A model generated the notes under the pieces. The model saw only the letters and a list, made by a program, of their open reading frames with translations, was not told where the DNA came from and did no database searches. Below, in pieces: positions 1 through 10,571 of a DNA stretch of 64,000 bases. The position numbers and the translations under genes are program-made. The stretch spans positions 186,001 to 250,000 of the forward strand of contig VDFB02254869.1 of NCBI GenBank assembly GCA_007258455.2, given 5' to 3'. The DNA comes from Sequoia sempervirens (lineage: Eukaryota > Streptophyta > Pinopsida > Cupressales > Cupressaceae). Each line of letters starts with the position of its first letter. The first letter of the stretch is position 1.

Positions 1-834
1 CACTAGAATGTGAACCGCAAATTCCATCGTGTACCTTAGTTAAGGCAGTCAAAGCTTCCTCAGGGTTAAGGCATCGTAAGAGGGTTCCTTCAATACTTCT
101 ACAGTAAAGGGTGTCACCTAAGATAATGAAATGAGTTGACTTCTTAATAAAGGTCCTTTTGAGGTTTGGGGTGATATCAATGGGGAGGACTCTTATTTTC
201 AAGTATGTAAATATGTCACGGTACCAAGGATCACTGGGACCAACGATTTCACACATGAACTCATAATCTAGTACCTTGAAAGCTAGTACAAGAAGCTTGC
301 TCTACCAAGAATTTATGTTTATTGACGTTGCATGGGATATCCAGTAATGATCTGATTGTTGCCATAGCATCAACTGCTCTATTGTTTTCCCTTGGTATTT
401 GCTCAAATGTGATGTCGACGAAGAATTCCTTGAGACTCTCTACCAGTTTCTTATACGAGGTAAGCTTGTCATCCTTTGTTTGGAATTCATCATTGACCTA
501 ATTGATGATTAGCTATGAGTCTCCATAAAATTTAAGGGCCATAATTTTCCACTGTACTGCAATTCTGAGTCCTATGACAAGAGCCTCATACTCTGCAATG
601 TTGTTTGTGCAAGGAAAAAACAACTTATATGACTTTGGTATGCAATCCCCTTGTGGTGTGATGAAGAAGACTCCTGCTCCTGACCCATGATGTGTGTAGG
701 ATCCATCAAAATATACTTTCCAATTATTTTTGACACTTAGATTGAAGATTGACTCATCAGAGAATTCTGATACCTATGGGTTCTCTGAATATATAGGTGC
801 TTCTGCTAGTTGATCTGTAATTACCTGTCCCTTG
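1..834 (-). pseudogene. Gyp-A second RNase H (aRNH) and start of integrase
   Basis: Read on the minus strand from 834, this resumes after the solo LTR with A-I-K-G-Q, then VYFDGSYTHHGSGAG, NNIAEYEALVIG and FYGDS. The D-E-D acidic residues of an RNase H fold are therefore visible. A stop follows the last of them, then LIINQVNDEF and IPRENNRAVDAMATI continue. From about 360 to 1 the frame reads through DPWYRDIFTYLK into a C-G-x-H end typical of the zinc-binding start of Ty3/gypsy integrase. The integrase core lies outside the window. Several stops show it is dead. Confidence 0.85.
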
Positions 835-1778
835 ATGGCTGTATCAATGGGTTAAATTTTAGGTAAAGGTTAGTATGATTAGATCAATAAGCATAAACCC
901 AAAGAATCTATCGAGTACAATGAAATCTAAAAAAAAATGAAACAATTATACCAGTTGATTCACAAAGCTTCCATGATTCACCTCCATAGCACCTTCTAAC
1001 TTGCTACAAATGTTGCCCTCAGATCGAGTGTGTGAGCAATCTTTGACTATGCCAATGTCCTAAACAAGCTTTGAAGGATTTTATGACTATGCCTATGACT
1101 ATGACAAATGACTATGCCAAGAAATGCCTAAGACTTAATGAAACTGAGTATGAAAATATCATAAATACTGCGACATGTTAGTATGAGTGTGAGTAGTCGA
1201 AAATATACTTGATTTTTGGAAGAAGATTACCATTTTGAATTAAATTATTTCAAAATATGGATTTTTGTGTAGTAAATAATCTATTTTAGATTATTTACTA
1301 AAATGAAGAAGTGACAGTTAACAATGTGAAATCATTTTAAACAATTAATTTATTTAAATTAGGTAATTAAATAATTAAAGATAATTATTTAATTTAGAGG
1401 ATTATGACCGATAATGAAATAAATTAACAAATCCATTTAATTATGAAAATTAGCGACATATTAAATAAATTAATAAAATTCATTTATTTAATAATCGAGA
1501 AGACACAAATGAATAAAGGTAATTAAATAAATTATGAAATTTATTTAATTGTAAGAAGATAATAGACCCTTAGTGACGTATTGAATAAATAAATATAATT
1601 TATTTATTTAATAATCATGAAGAATATAAGAGACATGAATTGATTAAATAATTATGAATTATTTAATTAATAGTCGAAGGTGGACCAAGGACACAATTAA
1701 AATGTCATAATTATGCTAGGACGAAAGTGGTAAAATAGAGCTTGCAGGCCTAGGTCATTTTTATGTGTCTACAATGGC
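835..1778 (-). mobile_element. Solo LTR (840-1773) with 5-bp target duplication ATGGC
   Basis: The 934-bp insert runs TGTATC...GTCTACA on the plus strand (TG...CA ends) and is flanked by ATGGC at 835-839 and 1774-1778. Removing it and one ATGGC rejoins the host frame A-A-A G-C-C A-T-C A-A-G (K-A-I-K-G-Q), a standard junction between the two RNase H domains. There is no internal coding region, so it is an LTR left by recombination. On the minus strand it begins TGTAGACACA, like the Gyp-A LTR, so it belongs to a related family. Its middle (about 1310-1690) is a run of AATTATTTAATT-type palindromes. Confidence 0.9.
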
Positions 1779-3110
1779 TTTTCACTCTACATACTCAATG
1801 TCATATTCTGTTAGGATCATGACCCACTTAGCCATTCGCCCTGTGAGTATTGCTTTAGAAAGTAGATACTTGAGAGGATCTATTTTGGTGATGAGTTTAA
1901 TCTGATGAGCCAACATGTAGTGCCTAAATTTTTGTGCAACAAATACCACTGCTAGGCAACCTTCTCAATGAATGTGTAATTTAGCTCGTGTCCCACCATG
2001 GTTCTACTAATATAATAAATGACTCTCTCTTTCCCTATTTCTTCATGTTGAGCTAAGAGAGCACCAAGGGATATTGTTGTTGTTGATATGTAGAGTATCA
2101 ATGGTTTGTTTTGAATTGGTGGCATGAGGACCGATGCTGTTAGCAAGTATTCTTTGATTTTATGGAATGCCTAATCACATTTCTCGTCCCACTTATATGC
2201 TACCCCCTTGTGGAGTAGATGAAAATATGGGATAGCCTTATCTACTAACTGTGCTATGAACCAACGAATGGATTGGAGCCTTCCTTGCAAACCCCTTAAC
2301 TACTTCAGTGTCAATGGTGCTTTCATTTCAAGAATTGCTTTGAATTTTTTCGGGTCTATCTTGATTCCCCTCATTGACATGATATATGCTAGGAGCTTTC
2401 CTGATTGCACACCAAAGACACATTTCTTAGGGTTGAGTCTAAATTTATATTCTTTGATTTTATCAAAGATGGAGCTTAGCGCTACTATGTGGTCTCGATG
2501 CTTCCTTCACTTGGCCAATATGTTGTCCACATAATATTCTACAAATTTTTGGATCATGTCATGAAAAATCAAAGTCATATCCCTTTGGTATGTAGCTCCA
2601 ACATTCTTTAACCCAAACGACATCATATTCCAACACTAAGTCCCCCATGGACAAGTGAAAATTATCTTATGTTGATCATCCCTAGCTATCATAATCTGAT
2701 TGTACCCTAAAAACCCATCCATTAATGATAGCATTTCATGTCCTGCCATCATATCCACAATCATGTCTATATTTGGGAGAGGGAAATCATCCTTAGGGAA
2801 TGCTTTATTTAGGTCCTTGAAGTCAGTGTAGATGTAGATGCCTCCAGTGGGATTAGAAATAGGTACAAGGTTTGAAACCCATTCTGGATAATCAATTGGC
2901 CGTATGAAGCCAATGCCAAGGAGTTTTTGTAATTCTAGTTTGACTAGTAATGTGATCTATAGATGCATATTTCTCAACTTTTTCCTTACTGGTTTCACCC
3001 CTAGATAGATGAATAGATGATGAACCACCACCTCTCGATCAAGACTAGGCATGTCAGCGTAGGTCCATGCAAAGTTTACCTTTCTTTCTCTAAAGAATAC
3101 AACTAGAAGT
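1779..3110 (-). pseudogene. Gyp-A reverse transcriptase and RNase H
   Basis: Minus-strand translation gives a Ty3/gypsy reverse transcriptase: YIYTDFKDLNKAFPKDDFPLP, then GYNQIMIARDDQHKIIFTCP, then the catalytic box at 2522-2533, which reads Y-V-D-N instead of Y-V-D-D. It continues through the connection (RWFIAQLVDKAIPYFHLL) to RNase H (LYISTTTISLGALLAQ, about 2100-2050, and YYISRTMVGHELNYTFIEK). Stops occur at several points, for example after PWGT and after LAK. It would have copied element RNA into DNA within cytoplasmic particles. The domain order PR-RT-RH is that of Ty3/gypsy, not Copia. Confidence 0.9.
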
Positions 3111-3112
3111 TC

Positions 3113-4331
3113 CTATTCTTTGGTCAAAAGTGATTCTACATAGAAGGTGATATGTGGTGTTTCTTCAGTTCCCAGATTGACTGGATTACATTTCTTTGCC
3201 AAGACTTCTGATTTTTCTTGATGAATAACACTAAGGGGGAGATTGAATCCCTCATCCTTTGGTGCCTCAGATATTTTTTCACCATCGGATACGTCCTTTG
3301 TTTTTACTATTTTTGGGTTAGAAAGTGCAACAGTGTGGTTTTCACTTAAAGACCTAGATATTACTCTTAGATTTTCTATTTTGCGATAGAGGGATTCAAT
3401 CATTTCCCCATAGTATGCATGTGTGTCCGGTTCAATATAAAACCATGCTTTATGATCTACATATGGTAGAGTATCTCACATTCTCATGAATTCTGAGAGA
3501 GCCTCATCATTTTCAAATGTGTCTAAGATCGGTGGTCCTCGTTGGTCATAATCAATGAGTTGGGGGTAGACAAGTTTTAGTTGAATAGTCTGGATACTTG
3601 GCTCAAAAGATAGGGTATTGATCATAAAGTGGTAGGAATCCTCAAATAATATCGGTAGTTCAATGATGGGGTCTTCATCACACACATCGGTTATATCAAA
3701 GGTATAGTTATCTAGAGGTAGACCTATGTATACTGGAAATTGAGGAGGAGCTTTGACATTTTTAACAGGGGTACCTCTACCACGTATGGTTATCTTCAGA
3801 GGGGTACATCCAAGGCCAAGATTATTCATGCACTTCTCAAGAATAATGGGTTCTAAAAGGTTGTTATCATTTTTCCCAAGCTTTTCATTTTTCATTTTTG
3901 TTATAGCCCCATCCTTGCATTAACTGTAGTCCTTTGTTGTCATCATCCATGGGAAGATCAGGTACGAGCCTTTCATCTTGATATAATAAGCTTGATATAT
4001 CCTTTTCATCTACCACTTCCTGACTTAGGTCCCACCACCTTTTGAATGTGGAGGGTTCTGTTTTGAAGGTTTGAGATGGTGTGTCAATTGATTGTGGCTT
4101 CCCATAGGATCTAGGAGACTGAGGTAGCTCTCCTATCACAAAGGCACTCTTTTTCATTTTATAGTCTCCACAACCATTATCTTGGATGATAACCTTGATA
4201 TCGGGAATGTCTGGAATGGAGGTTGTCTTTTTCTCAGAAGTGGAGGCTAGGGTAGATGGGTCCATATATGGAGATGTGGGTCCCTCATCATTCTTTAGAA
4301 CTTGAGGGATCTTGTAGTAATTGGCCTCCAA
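3113..4331 (-). pseudogene. Gyp-A linker between protease and reverse transcriptase
   Basis: Two longer open stretches (4331-3885 and 3895-3476) and a shorter one (3403-3113) in different frames continue the polyprotein between protease and RT. The protein is acidic, with Pro, Ser and Asp-rich segments such as SIPDIPDIKVI and ELPILFEDSYH, and has no catalytic motif that I recognise. Its position makes it the variable spacer seen in plant Ty3/gypsy pol, not a separate gene. Frame changes near 3890 and 3440 show decay. Confidence 0.7.
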
Positions 4332-4340
4332 ATTCTTGCA

Positions 4341-4913
4341 CTAATAGGATGGCTCGGGATCGCCATGGACTGTGACTTCTTTGTTTTGATAAGGAAATTT
4401 CACACATTGATGGAATGTGGATGCCACAGCTTGCATCCCATGGATCCATGGGTGCCTGAGGAGGATAATGTACAGGAGTTCAAGATCAAGGACTTGGCAT
4501 GTAGTCTCCATGATGGATGAACCTACTTGAATAGGGGGTTGAATAGTTCCTTGAGACATCGGTTCTTGATCATCATAGGCCCTGATAGTGATACCTTTTC
4601 CTTTCTCAATGACATCTTCAGAGAATCCCAAATTATTTATTAGCTTGAGGGTACAAATATTTAAGCCCACACCTCCATCCACCCAAAATCGTTTTACTTT
4701 TTTCTTGTGGACTAGGACTTAAAGATGGAGTGTGTGGTTATAAGATGGTTGGGTTGGAAGATCTTGCTCAAAGAATGTTAGGAGATGCGGTGTAGTCATA
4801 TTTCTGACCATAGCTTGGAACTGGTCTGCATCAAGATTTATTGGGACAAAGGATGTAGCGAATGCTTTTTGTAGGATTTCCATATGTGCAGGTGAAATTT
4901 TCAACAACTCCAT
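4341..4913 (-). pseudogene. Gyp-A aspartic protease
   Basis: Upstream flank reads ISPAHMEILQKAFATSF and FQAMVRNMTTPHLLTF (4913-4760), a segment that precedes protease in this type of element. The protease core follows: VKRFWVDGGVGLNICT at about 4700-4650, with D-G-G where retroviral-type proteases have D-S/T-G, then a hydrophobic strand and LLRHPWIHGMQAVASTFHQ, matching the usual G-R-x-W-L-H-x-x-x-A-x-P-S-T-x-H region. One stop separates the flank from the core. It would have matured the gag-pol precursor. Confidence 0.8.
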
Positions 4914-4919
4914 GATGGA

Positions 4920-5229
4920 GATCTAGGCGGGGGTTCTTTTCAATTGATCTAGGACATTATAACCATTAGGGACTTACCTTGGATTGGCAACAGGTGCCTT
5001 GGATGGTTGTGATAGTCCTAGAATGGCAATTCTTCCACCACATGTGGTGACTCCATAGTCGGCTTTGGATCCTTTGATATTAACAATGGTGACCCACTCA
5101 TCCAAGGATGCAACAACATGGTCGTAAACATGGCTCACGTTATTATACTTTTCCTTACCATTGTTTTTCCCTTTATTGTGATCGAGCATTAGATTCATGT
5201 ATATTTTAATATCTTGATTCCCTACGGGT
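4920..5229 (-). pseudogene. Gyp-A gag C-terminal part
   Basis: From 5229 leftward the frame reads EQPVGNQDIKIYMNLMLDHN and goes on to SQPSKAPVANPR before a stop near 4974. It continues the gag segment that ends at 16003: the residues DDKTITIE left of the break join EQPVGN once Cop-B and one TGTTC duplication are removed. It follows the zinc-knuckle part of gag and precedes protease. No catalytic role. Confidence 0.8.
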
Positions 5230-5234
5230 TGTTC

Positions 5235-6262
5235 TATTAGAAAAATGAAGAAGAACATCTCATTTTTTATTTTGTGTTGTCATTGATGTCACCATGATAT
5301 ATGAGTTGCAATTCCAAGATCAAGTCTGAATTTGTTCCAATATTCTATTCCAGTATCTGAACCAGTATTTTTCTTACATCCTCTAGTATTTTGGTCTGCA
5401 TTTGTTTGTTGGTGATTATTGTTGCTTGCAGTTTTGGGAAATGGTTTGTAGATGTCAGGAGCATGTAAATTCAAGATCTCACATATCAAGATGCTCATAT
5501 GATGTATCAGTATTACATTGGTATTTGCAATTGTGCTATTAGGTCTATCCTTGACCAACCTAATGGATGTATTGTGTAATGGTGAATTAATTTTTGTTAT
5601 GTAGATATATGTGCAACCTATTTTAGGTCCATGCCAACTTTTTGTAGTGTGTTGGATGTGTGAATTAATTTTTGAGAAGTCTTTGTGAAATCCTGAAGCT
5701 GACATTTGGTATTCTTGGTGAATGAGAAGTGCATCTAACTAGGCCAACCTAATTGATGCTTACGAAGAGATCAGATATATATATCAGATAGTTTTTTTGA
5801 AGATTAATAATGGTAATGGTTATGATGTTAATGCAAGTGTGAAGAAGAGAGAATATGATGAAGTGTGTCAAGTCAGTTTACTAAGCTTCATTGGAACTAA
5901 ATCTACACTCACTAGGTGTACTCTATCAGTTCATTTTCTGGCTGAAAGCCATTTTTGTCATTGTAATTCTGTAGGAAGTGAGCCTTTGTTTTGGAAAGTG
6001 AGTCGTGGTAGTGAGCCACCCATTTTGTAATATCTCATAACCAGCTATACTATATTGTGAGCTAACACTCACCGTGGTTTTTCCCATTTTTGGTTTTCCA
6101 TGTAAAAATCCTGGTGTTCATGTGTTTTGTGATTACATGTTTTGTTAATGCTTTTACTTATCCTTACTATTGTATGCATTGGAATAATTGGATGGTAACT
6201 GATCTGAAAATTTAAGAAGATACTGATTCACCCCACCCTCTAAGTATCTTAGATATTTAACA
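5235..6262 (+). repeat. Cop-B 5' LTR
   Basis: Starts TATTAGAAAAATGAAG; the 3' copy starts TGTTATAAAAATGAAG, so the original TG has decayed to TA. Ends TATTTAACA. It matches the split 3' LTR along its length, including the segments near GTTGTCATTGATGTCACC and GTGAGCTAACACTCA. No coding content; short open frames inside it, such as 5797-6030, also occur in the 3' copy and are LTR sequence. Confidence 0.92.
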
Positions 6263-6263
6263 A

Positions 6264-6276
6264 TTAGTATCAGAGC
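6264..6276 (+). promoter_or_regulatory. Cop-B primer-binding site
   Basis: TTAGTATCAGAGC lies two bases after the LTR end. It differs at one or two bases from the TGGTATCAGAGC complement of plant initiator tRNA-Met, which primes minus-strand synthesis in most Copia elements. Confidence 0.8.
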
Positions 6277-6299
6277 TTGGTTCCTCCATAAAAGCTTAA

Positions 6300-6790
6300 C
6301 AACTTGAGGAAGATCCTGAAGATGAAGGAAATAAATGATAAAGGAGAGCTCTAGACTACTCTTGAGGATCTTGACAAAGTTGAAAGAGAAAATAGGGATC
6401 TGAAAGAGAATCTTGAAGATGCGAATGAATGTGTCTAAAAAATTAAAGGAGAAATTGAAAAAGTTCAAAGATAGGAATAAGGAAGTAACTGATCAGTTGA
6501 AGAAGGCTAATGAAGATATTTTCAGTTTGAAAGTGCAAGTAGAGGAGAAGAAAAAGAATTGAAGAGTGTCTGAACAAGTTGGTACAAAGCAAGTCTAAAG
6601 ATTGCACCAAGCTTGAACAAGAAGTTTTGAACCTAAATGTGGATCTGAAGAAGGTGAAACTCTATGAGAACAATTCAAAATCTAGCTTAGATAGGCTTGA
6701 TGAATTTATTGTTTGACAAAAACCTAGTAAAGACAAAGGTGATCTGTGCAATGATACCGATGAAAGTTCTAAAGTTGTGAACGATTAGAA
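6300..6790 (+). pseudogene. Cop-B gag coiled-coil segment, decayed
   Basis: Lys/Glu-rich translation with heptad-like patterns, for example LDKVERENRDLKENLED and ANECV, then KIKGEIEKV and EEKEKELKSV in shifting frames with several stops. It resembles the coiled-coil part of Cop-A gag (20388-21107), including the E-G-E-L-x-x-x-L-E-D-L-D-K phrase. The N-terminal gag domain expected before it is missing, so gag is deleted at its 5' side. Confidence 0.6.
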
Positions 6791-6848
6791 GAATCAAAAT
6801 AAAGGAAAGTAGAAAGGAAATTCAAGGAACTCTGCTAGGAGACCTCTA

Positions 6849-7382
6849 GTGAGAGATCCTAATGCACAAAGGTATCCTTGTTTTAATGGCACTTGTTTTT
6901 CATGCAAAAAATTTGGTCACAAGGCAATAGAATTTAGGAGTAGGATGAATCAAATCCCTGGTCCTTTTACTGGTCAATGTTTTTCCTGCAAAAGAATTAG
7001 ACATAGGGAAAGTGAATGCAGAACCCTGATGATGAATCAGTTTAATGGAGGAAGAATGAATCAATCCCTTAATGGAAATTGCTATACCTATAACAAGTAT
7101 GGACATAAAGCTAATCAGTGTAGAACAAGAATCAGTGGAAGTCAATCTAATCAGAGAAATATTGTCTGCTATAATTGTAACAAATCGAGACATGTTTCAA
7201 GAGTTTATAGAAGCAAGAAGAGTAAGGAGACCAATCCAGTAGAAAATAACGAATCTGTGAAGAAAGTTCATGAAGATGAGATTAAGAAAGAGATGAACAA
7301 GATTTGGAGGAAGAAAGAAGAACCAAAGACTACTGATGAGTATGTGCCCTCATCCAGTACTAACGATTTATTCAGTAATTAG
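6849..7382 (+). CDS. Cop-B gag zinc-knuckle frame with four CCHC-like motifs
   Basis: 177-codon open frame. Four knuckle-like units are seen: CFSCKKFGHKAIEF (last Cys replaced by Phe), CFSCKRIRHRESEC (Gly replaced by Arg), CYTYNKYGHKANQC (second Cys replaced by Tyr) and CYNCNKSRHVSRVY (last Cys lost). None matches C-X2-C-X4-H-X4-C with its usual glycine and all four ligands, so RNA packaging ability is doubtful. A Lys/Glu-rich tail ends at a stop at 7381. The first ATG shown is probably internal, since the frame continues the decayed coiled-coil part upstream. Nucleocapsid role inferred from the family. Confidence 0.75.
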   Translation: MRDPNAQRYPCFNGTCFSCKKFGHKAIEFRSRMNQIPGPFTGQCFSCKRIRHRESECRTLMMNQFNGGRMNQSLNGNCYTYNKYGHKANQCRTRISGSQSNQRNIVCYNCNKSRHVSRVYRSKKSKETNPVENNESVKKVHEDEIKKEMNKIWRKKEEPKTTDEYVPSSSTNDLFSN

Positions 7383-7830
7383 ACCTAGCAAGGTCGTAGG
7401 GGGAGCATTATCAGAAAATTATAAGAACCCTTGGATAAATGGCATGTTAGAGGCTGGAATGAGGATGAAATGTGAAGAATGAATAAGTAGAGGTTTTAAA
7501 AAAGGAACCAGAAGAAAACATGAAGGAATGATCTTTTGCAGAGAGAATTAGGGTTTTTTTGAGTAAAAGAGAAGAGTTTTTAGCAGCTTTTTGAAATCTA
7601 CCACATTTAATGCGAATTAGGGAAGATCATTGTTTTATAAAGGAAATGTTTAAGGAATTTTGATCATCCATGCATTTGAAGAAGTTGAAGAGCTTTTGGA
7701 GCATTCTTGAGGATATTTGGAGTTTGAGTTGTGCAAACCCTAGTTGCAGTTCATCTTGAAGAAAAAGGTATTTTAATCTTCTGTGTAGTTGTGTTTTGTG
7801 TTGTTTGAGTTGTTTGAATTCAGAATTGGA
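7383..7830 (+). promoter_or_regulatory. Leader-like region before the extra Cop-B frame
   Basis: About 450 bp without coding continuity. It has a TATA-like TTTTATAAAGG at about 7630, AGGGTTT and AACCCTAG words common in plant leaders, and a GT-rich stretch just before ATG at 7831-7833 (METPVV). It looks like the promoter and untranslated leader of a captured gene, or a sub-genomic leader inside the retroelement. This is inference from composition only. Confidence 0.35.
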
Positions 7831-8602
7831 AGAATGGAAACCCCTGTAGTCATTAAAGTGTCAGAGAGGCCAAGACCCTCTTATCAAAAATATTCCTTGA
7901 AAGTTTTCGAAGATGACCCCATGGGTGCGTTCTCGTCAATCCCTCATGGAGTTATGCTGACCGAGTATACAAGGATGTATATTCATGTAAAGTATGAGGA
8001 ATTCAACCACACAAAGTTGACTAACATTTGGAAAAATGAACTTATTGGTGATGATTTCTTGATAAAACCTGAGTACTCAAACTTCGTTGCGAAGAGGTTA
8101 GACAGATGGAACAATTTTCCTAACTTTAGCTATGATGACAAATTTGTGAAATAAGTCCTAAGTAGAATTCATGATAAATTCTTGTGAACTAACTGACCAC
8201 ACCTAATAAAGAAGGAAGTGATTAGGGATATTACTAGGCTCTGGGATAAAGGTACAATACCTGTGTTGAAATCCATGAAGAATGAGGTTGTAATGGAACT
8301 TATAGGAGCCACATACAACAAGAGAGCCTTAGCGATGAAATCCATCACTAATCCAGTTGTGAAGTATGCAACTATCATGATCGGTCACAAAATATACTTC
8401 ACAAATAGAGAGAATTTTGTTTCGGCTACATCAATCTATACTGGCTTTGATATGGTTGTAAATGGTGAAAAATAAACTTTGATAGAGTTGGAATCCCTGA
8501 ATAGGATGCTAATTGTTGCAAAGGATAGTTGGCAGAATGGAAAATCAGTATGGGAAGGTATTCTAAAGGAGCTTCAAGGCTCACCATCCTCTGGTTGATA
8601 TA
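7831..8602 (+). pseudogene. Unrecognised extra reading frame carried by Cop-B
   Basis: Chosen start is the ATG of METPVVIKVSERPRPSYQKY, in an open frame from 7789 to 8154. The same protein appears to continue after stops near 8154-8210 as KKEVIRDITRLWDKGTIPVL to MVVNGEK (8475), then TLIELESLNRMLIVAKDSW and a stop near 8600: roughly 250 codons with about four stops. The translation is of mixed, globular-looking composition with many aromatic residues. It has no zinc knuckle, no protease, RT or integrase motif, and no clear signal peptide or transmembrane segment. I do not recognise it. It sits between gag and the polypurine tract, where pol should be. It could be a captured host gene or a lineage-specific extra ORF. 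Confidence 0.6.
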
Positions 8603-8784
8603 TGTTTCTTTGTTTTATTTGTTTTCATGTTTTCAATTTGTTTTTGGGACACCCTTTGTCCTTCATTTCAAAGGGGGAGTGAAGAATGGTGAAATGCTGG
8701 TGTTAGGGGAAAAAGTGTTCTAAATGAGAAGTTTTGTAAATGTTCCTTTTGGCACATGTTTCCATCAATGAAAAAGGGGGAGAT
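8603..8784 (+). other. Cop-B 3' untranslated stretch and polypurine tract
   Basis: TTTG-rich sequence followed by purine-rich words CAAAGGGGGAG (near 8670) and AAAAAGGGGGAGA (8771-8783), directly before the LTR start TGTTATAAAA at 8785. The second is the primer for plus-strand synthesis. Confidence 0.8.
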
Positions 8785-9056
8785 TGTTATAAAAATGAAG
8801 AACATCTCATTTTGTTATTTTGTGTTGTCATTGATGTCACCATAATATATGAGTTGCAATTGCAAGATCAAGTCTAAAGTTGTTCTGGTATTTTGGTTTG
8901 GTATCTAAACCAGTACTTTGCTTACATCCTTCGGTATTTTGGTTTGCATTTGTTTGTTGGTGATTACTGTTGCTTGTAGTTTTGGGAAATGGCTTGTAGA
9001 TACAGGGAGCATGCACATTCAAGATAACATGTATCCAGATGCTTGTATGATGTATC
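8785..9056 (+). repeat. Cop-B 3' LTR, left part
   Basis: Begins TGTTATAAAAATGAAG and matches the first 270 bp of the 5' LTR. It ends at GTATC (9052-9056), the left copy of the Gyp-B target duplication. Confidence 0.92.
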
Positions 9057-10292
9057 TATAAGAGAGGAGGACCACCGTGTGCAAGATCCTAGGTCACGGA
9101 GGGCCAAGACGCGAGAGGCTGCCCTAACTTAGCTCAATTAAGTGCAATGTTTAGGGTGATGAGAATGAAAATGATGAGGACTATGATTCCCCACAATCAC
9201 TTTGCAATCTTTAGTTTCAATGCGGGGCTAATCAAGTTAGTTTGTAGGTCCAACTCTGTGCCTCAGGGAGCTCTCTGCTTGAGGACGTCAGCACAGACTC
9301 TGGATGATAGCGTGATGCGTTGACGTCTCTAAAGCACATTGTAGTCTGTATGGTCAGACAACAACAGAGACAAGGTTGGAATCACAAAAAGGACTAATGG
9401 CCTAACCACTCAACTAAAAGGCCAAAATGACACTAGCAATAAACAAAGTATTCTCTAATCTTATAAAGTAAATAAGCAAGAGTGATGAAAATGAGGAGAA
9501 TCTCACCAATAAACTCGTTCACCAGTTGATTCTCTGAGAGCTCACACACCTACACACAACAAGAGGGAAAATGTTGGGTGGATTTATAGGTGCCTACCTT
9601 AGCTAGACCCCCATTTAGGTGTTTCTATCACCACAGACAGCCAAAAGAATGAGATAAAGAAGTAATAACGTAAAGAAAGCACAAGCACTACAAAACAATA
9701 CTATGCTACTCAACCAAATGAGAGAGGAGAGGAGAGGGAAGCTTACCACCTCCACCAAGAGCTCTCAAGGCTACTTGGGGGAGAAATGAGAAGAACTCAA
9801 GCCTTTATTGCAAATGACGTGGTCCCAAATGTTCTCTAGTGAGTTGATGGAGTGAAGTGTTGCTGCAATGGGATGCTTGAAATGCTACTGAAAGTGTTGG
9901 ATTGAATGCTTGAAGTGGTCAAGAGTGAGCTCAATGCTTGGAAGAAGATGAAATGCATGCTCAAGGGATGAATATGAAGGAATGAAGGAAGAAAATGACA
10001 ATATCCAAGTCGGTCGACCGAAGGAGGCATTACAACTTCACTTCCAATGAGAAGAGTAACGCCTCTACTGGCTCAGCCATAGGAATTTTCTAGGGATGTA
10101 AGTGCGCCGTGCGGACGTCTGTGTGCTGTGCGGGCATCCCTAATAGAAACAACTCCACCGACACACAAAATAGGAAACACGTGGACCACCAATAGCAGGC
10201 TTAAGTAAAATTAAGCCTCTGACTTTGGTTTTCTAAGGCGGATAAAGGAAAAATGGGGAATTGCACCTAGGGTGCAAATTCACTCTTATACA
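9057..10292 (-). repeat. Gyp-B 3' LTR (left copy)
   Basis: 1236 bp, plus-strand ends TATAAGAGAGG and CTCTTATACA. It aligns end to end with 14017-15237, sharing GAGGACTATGAT, TTTCAATG, CTTAAGTAAAATTAAGCC and the final CACTCTTATA. The palindromic GGTCGACC occurs near 10012 and again near 14957. No coding content. Confidence 0.92.
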
Positions 10293-10312
10293 TTTTTTCC
10301 CCACTTTAGCGA
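10293..10312 (-). other. Gyp-B polypurine tract
   Basis: On the minus strand CGCTAAAGTGGGGAAAAAA ends directly at the LTR start TGTATAAGAG. The same AAAGTGGGG core lies at the same place in Gyp-C (28821-28835) and Gyp-D (36129-36143). Confidence 0.85.
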
Positions 10313-10571
10313 GCATAAGTACTGAGGAGTGCCTGGTAAAGTAGATCAAGAAGAGAGTAGGGTTAGAAGAGTATACTTGAACCATTGAGGAAGCAGTACT
10401 CGGTCTGATGTACCTAAAGGTGCAGTAGAAGCGAAGGACTCCATAGCTGCTCGAAACTATGAAGTTAGAAGAACAAAGCATCTTATAGGCCCATAGATCT
10501 ACAAGGAGGCAACCCCCAAGATCTCTCACATGGAGGAAGCCCTAAGGAAGTGGACTTCTTAAATTCAAGAA

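Noticed and set aside
5797..6030. Open frame in the Cop-B 5' LTR with a matching one at 15495-15767
   Set aside because: The repetition is due to the LTR pair, not to selection on protein; there is no motif and frame lengths differ.
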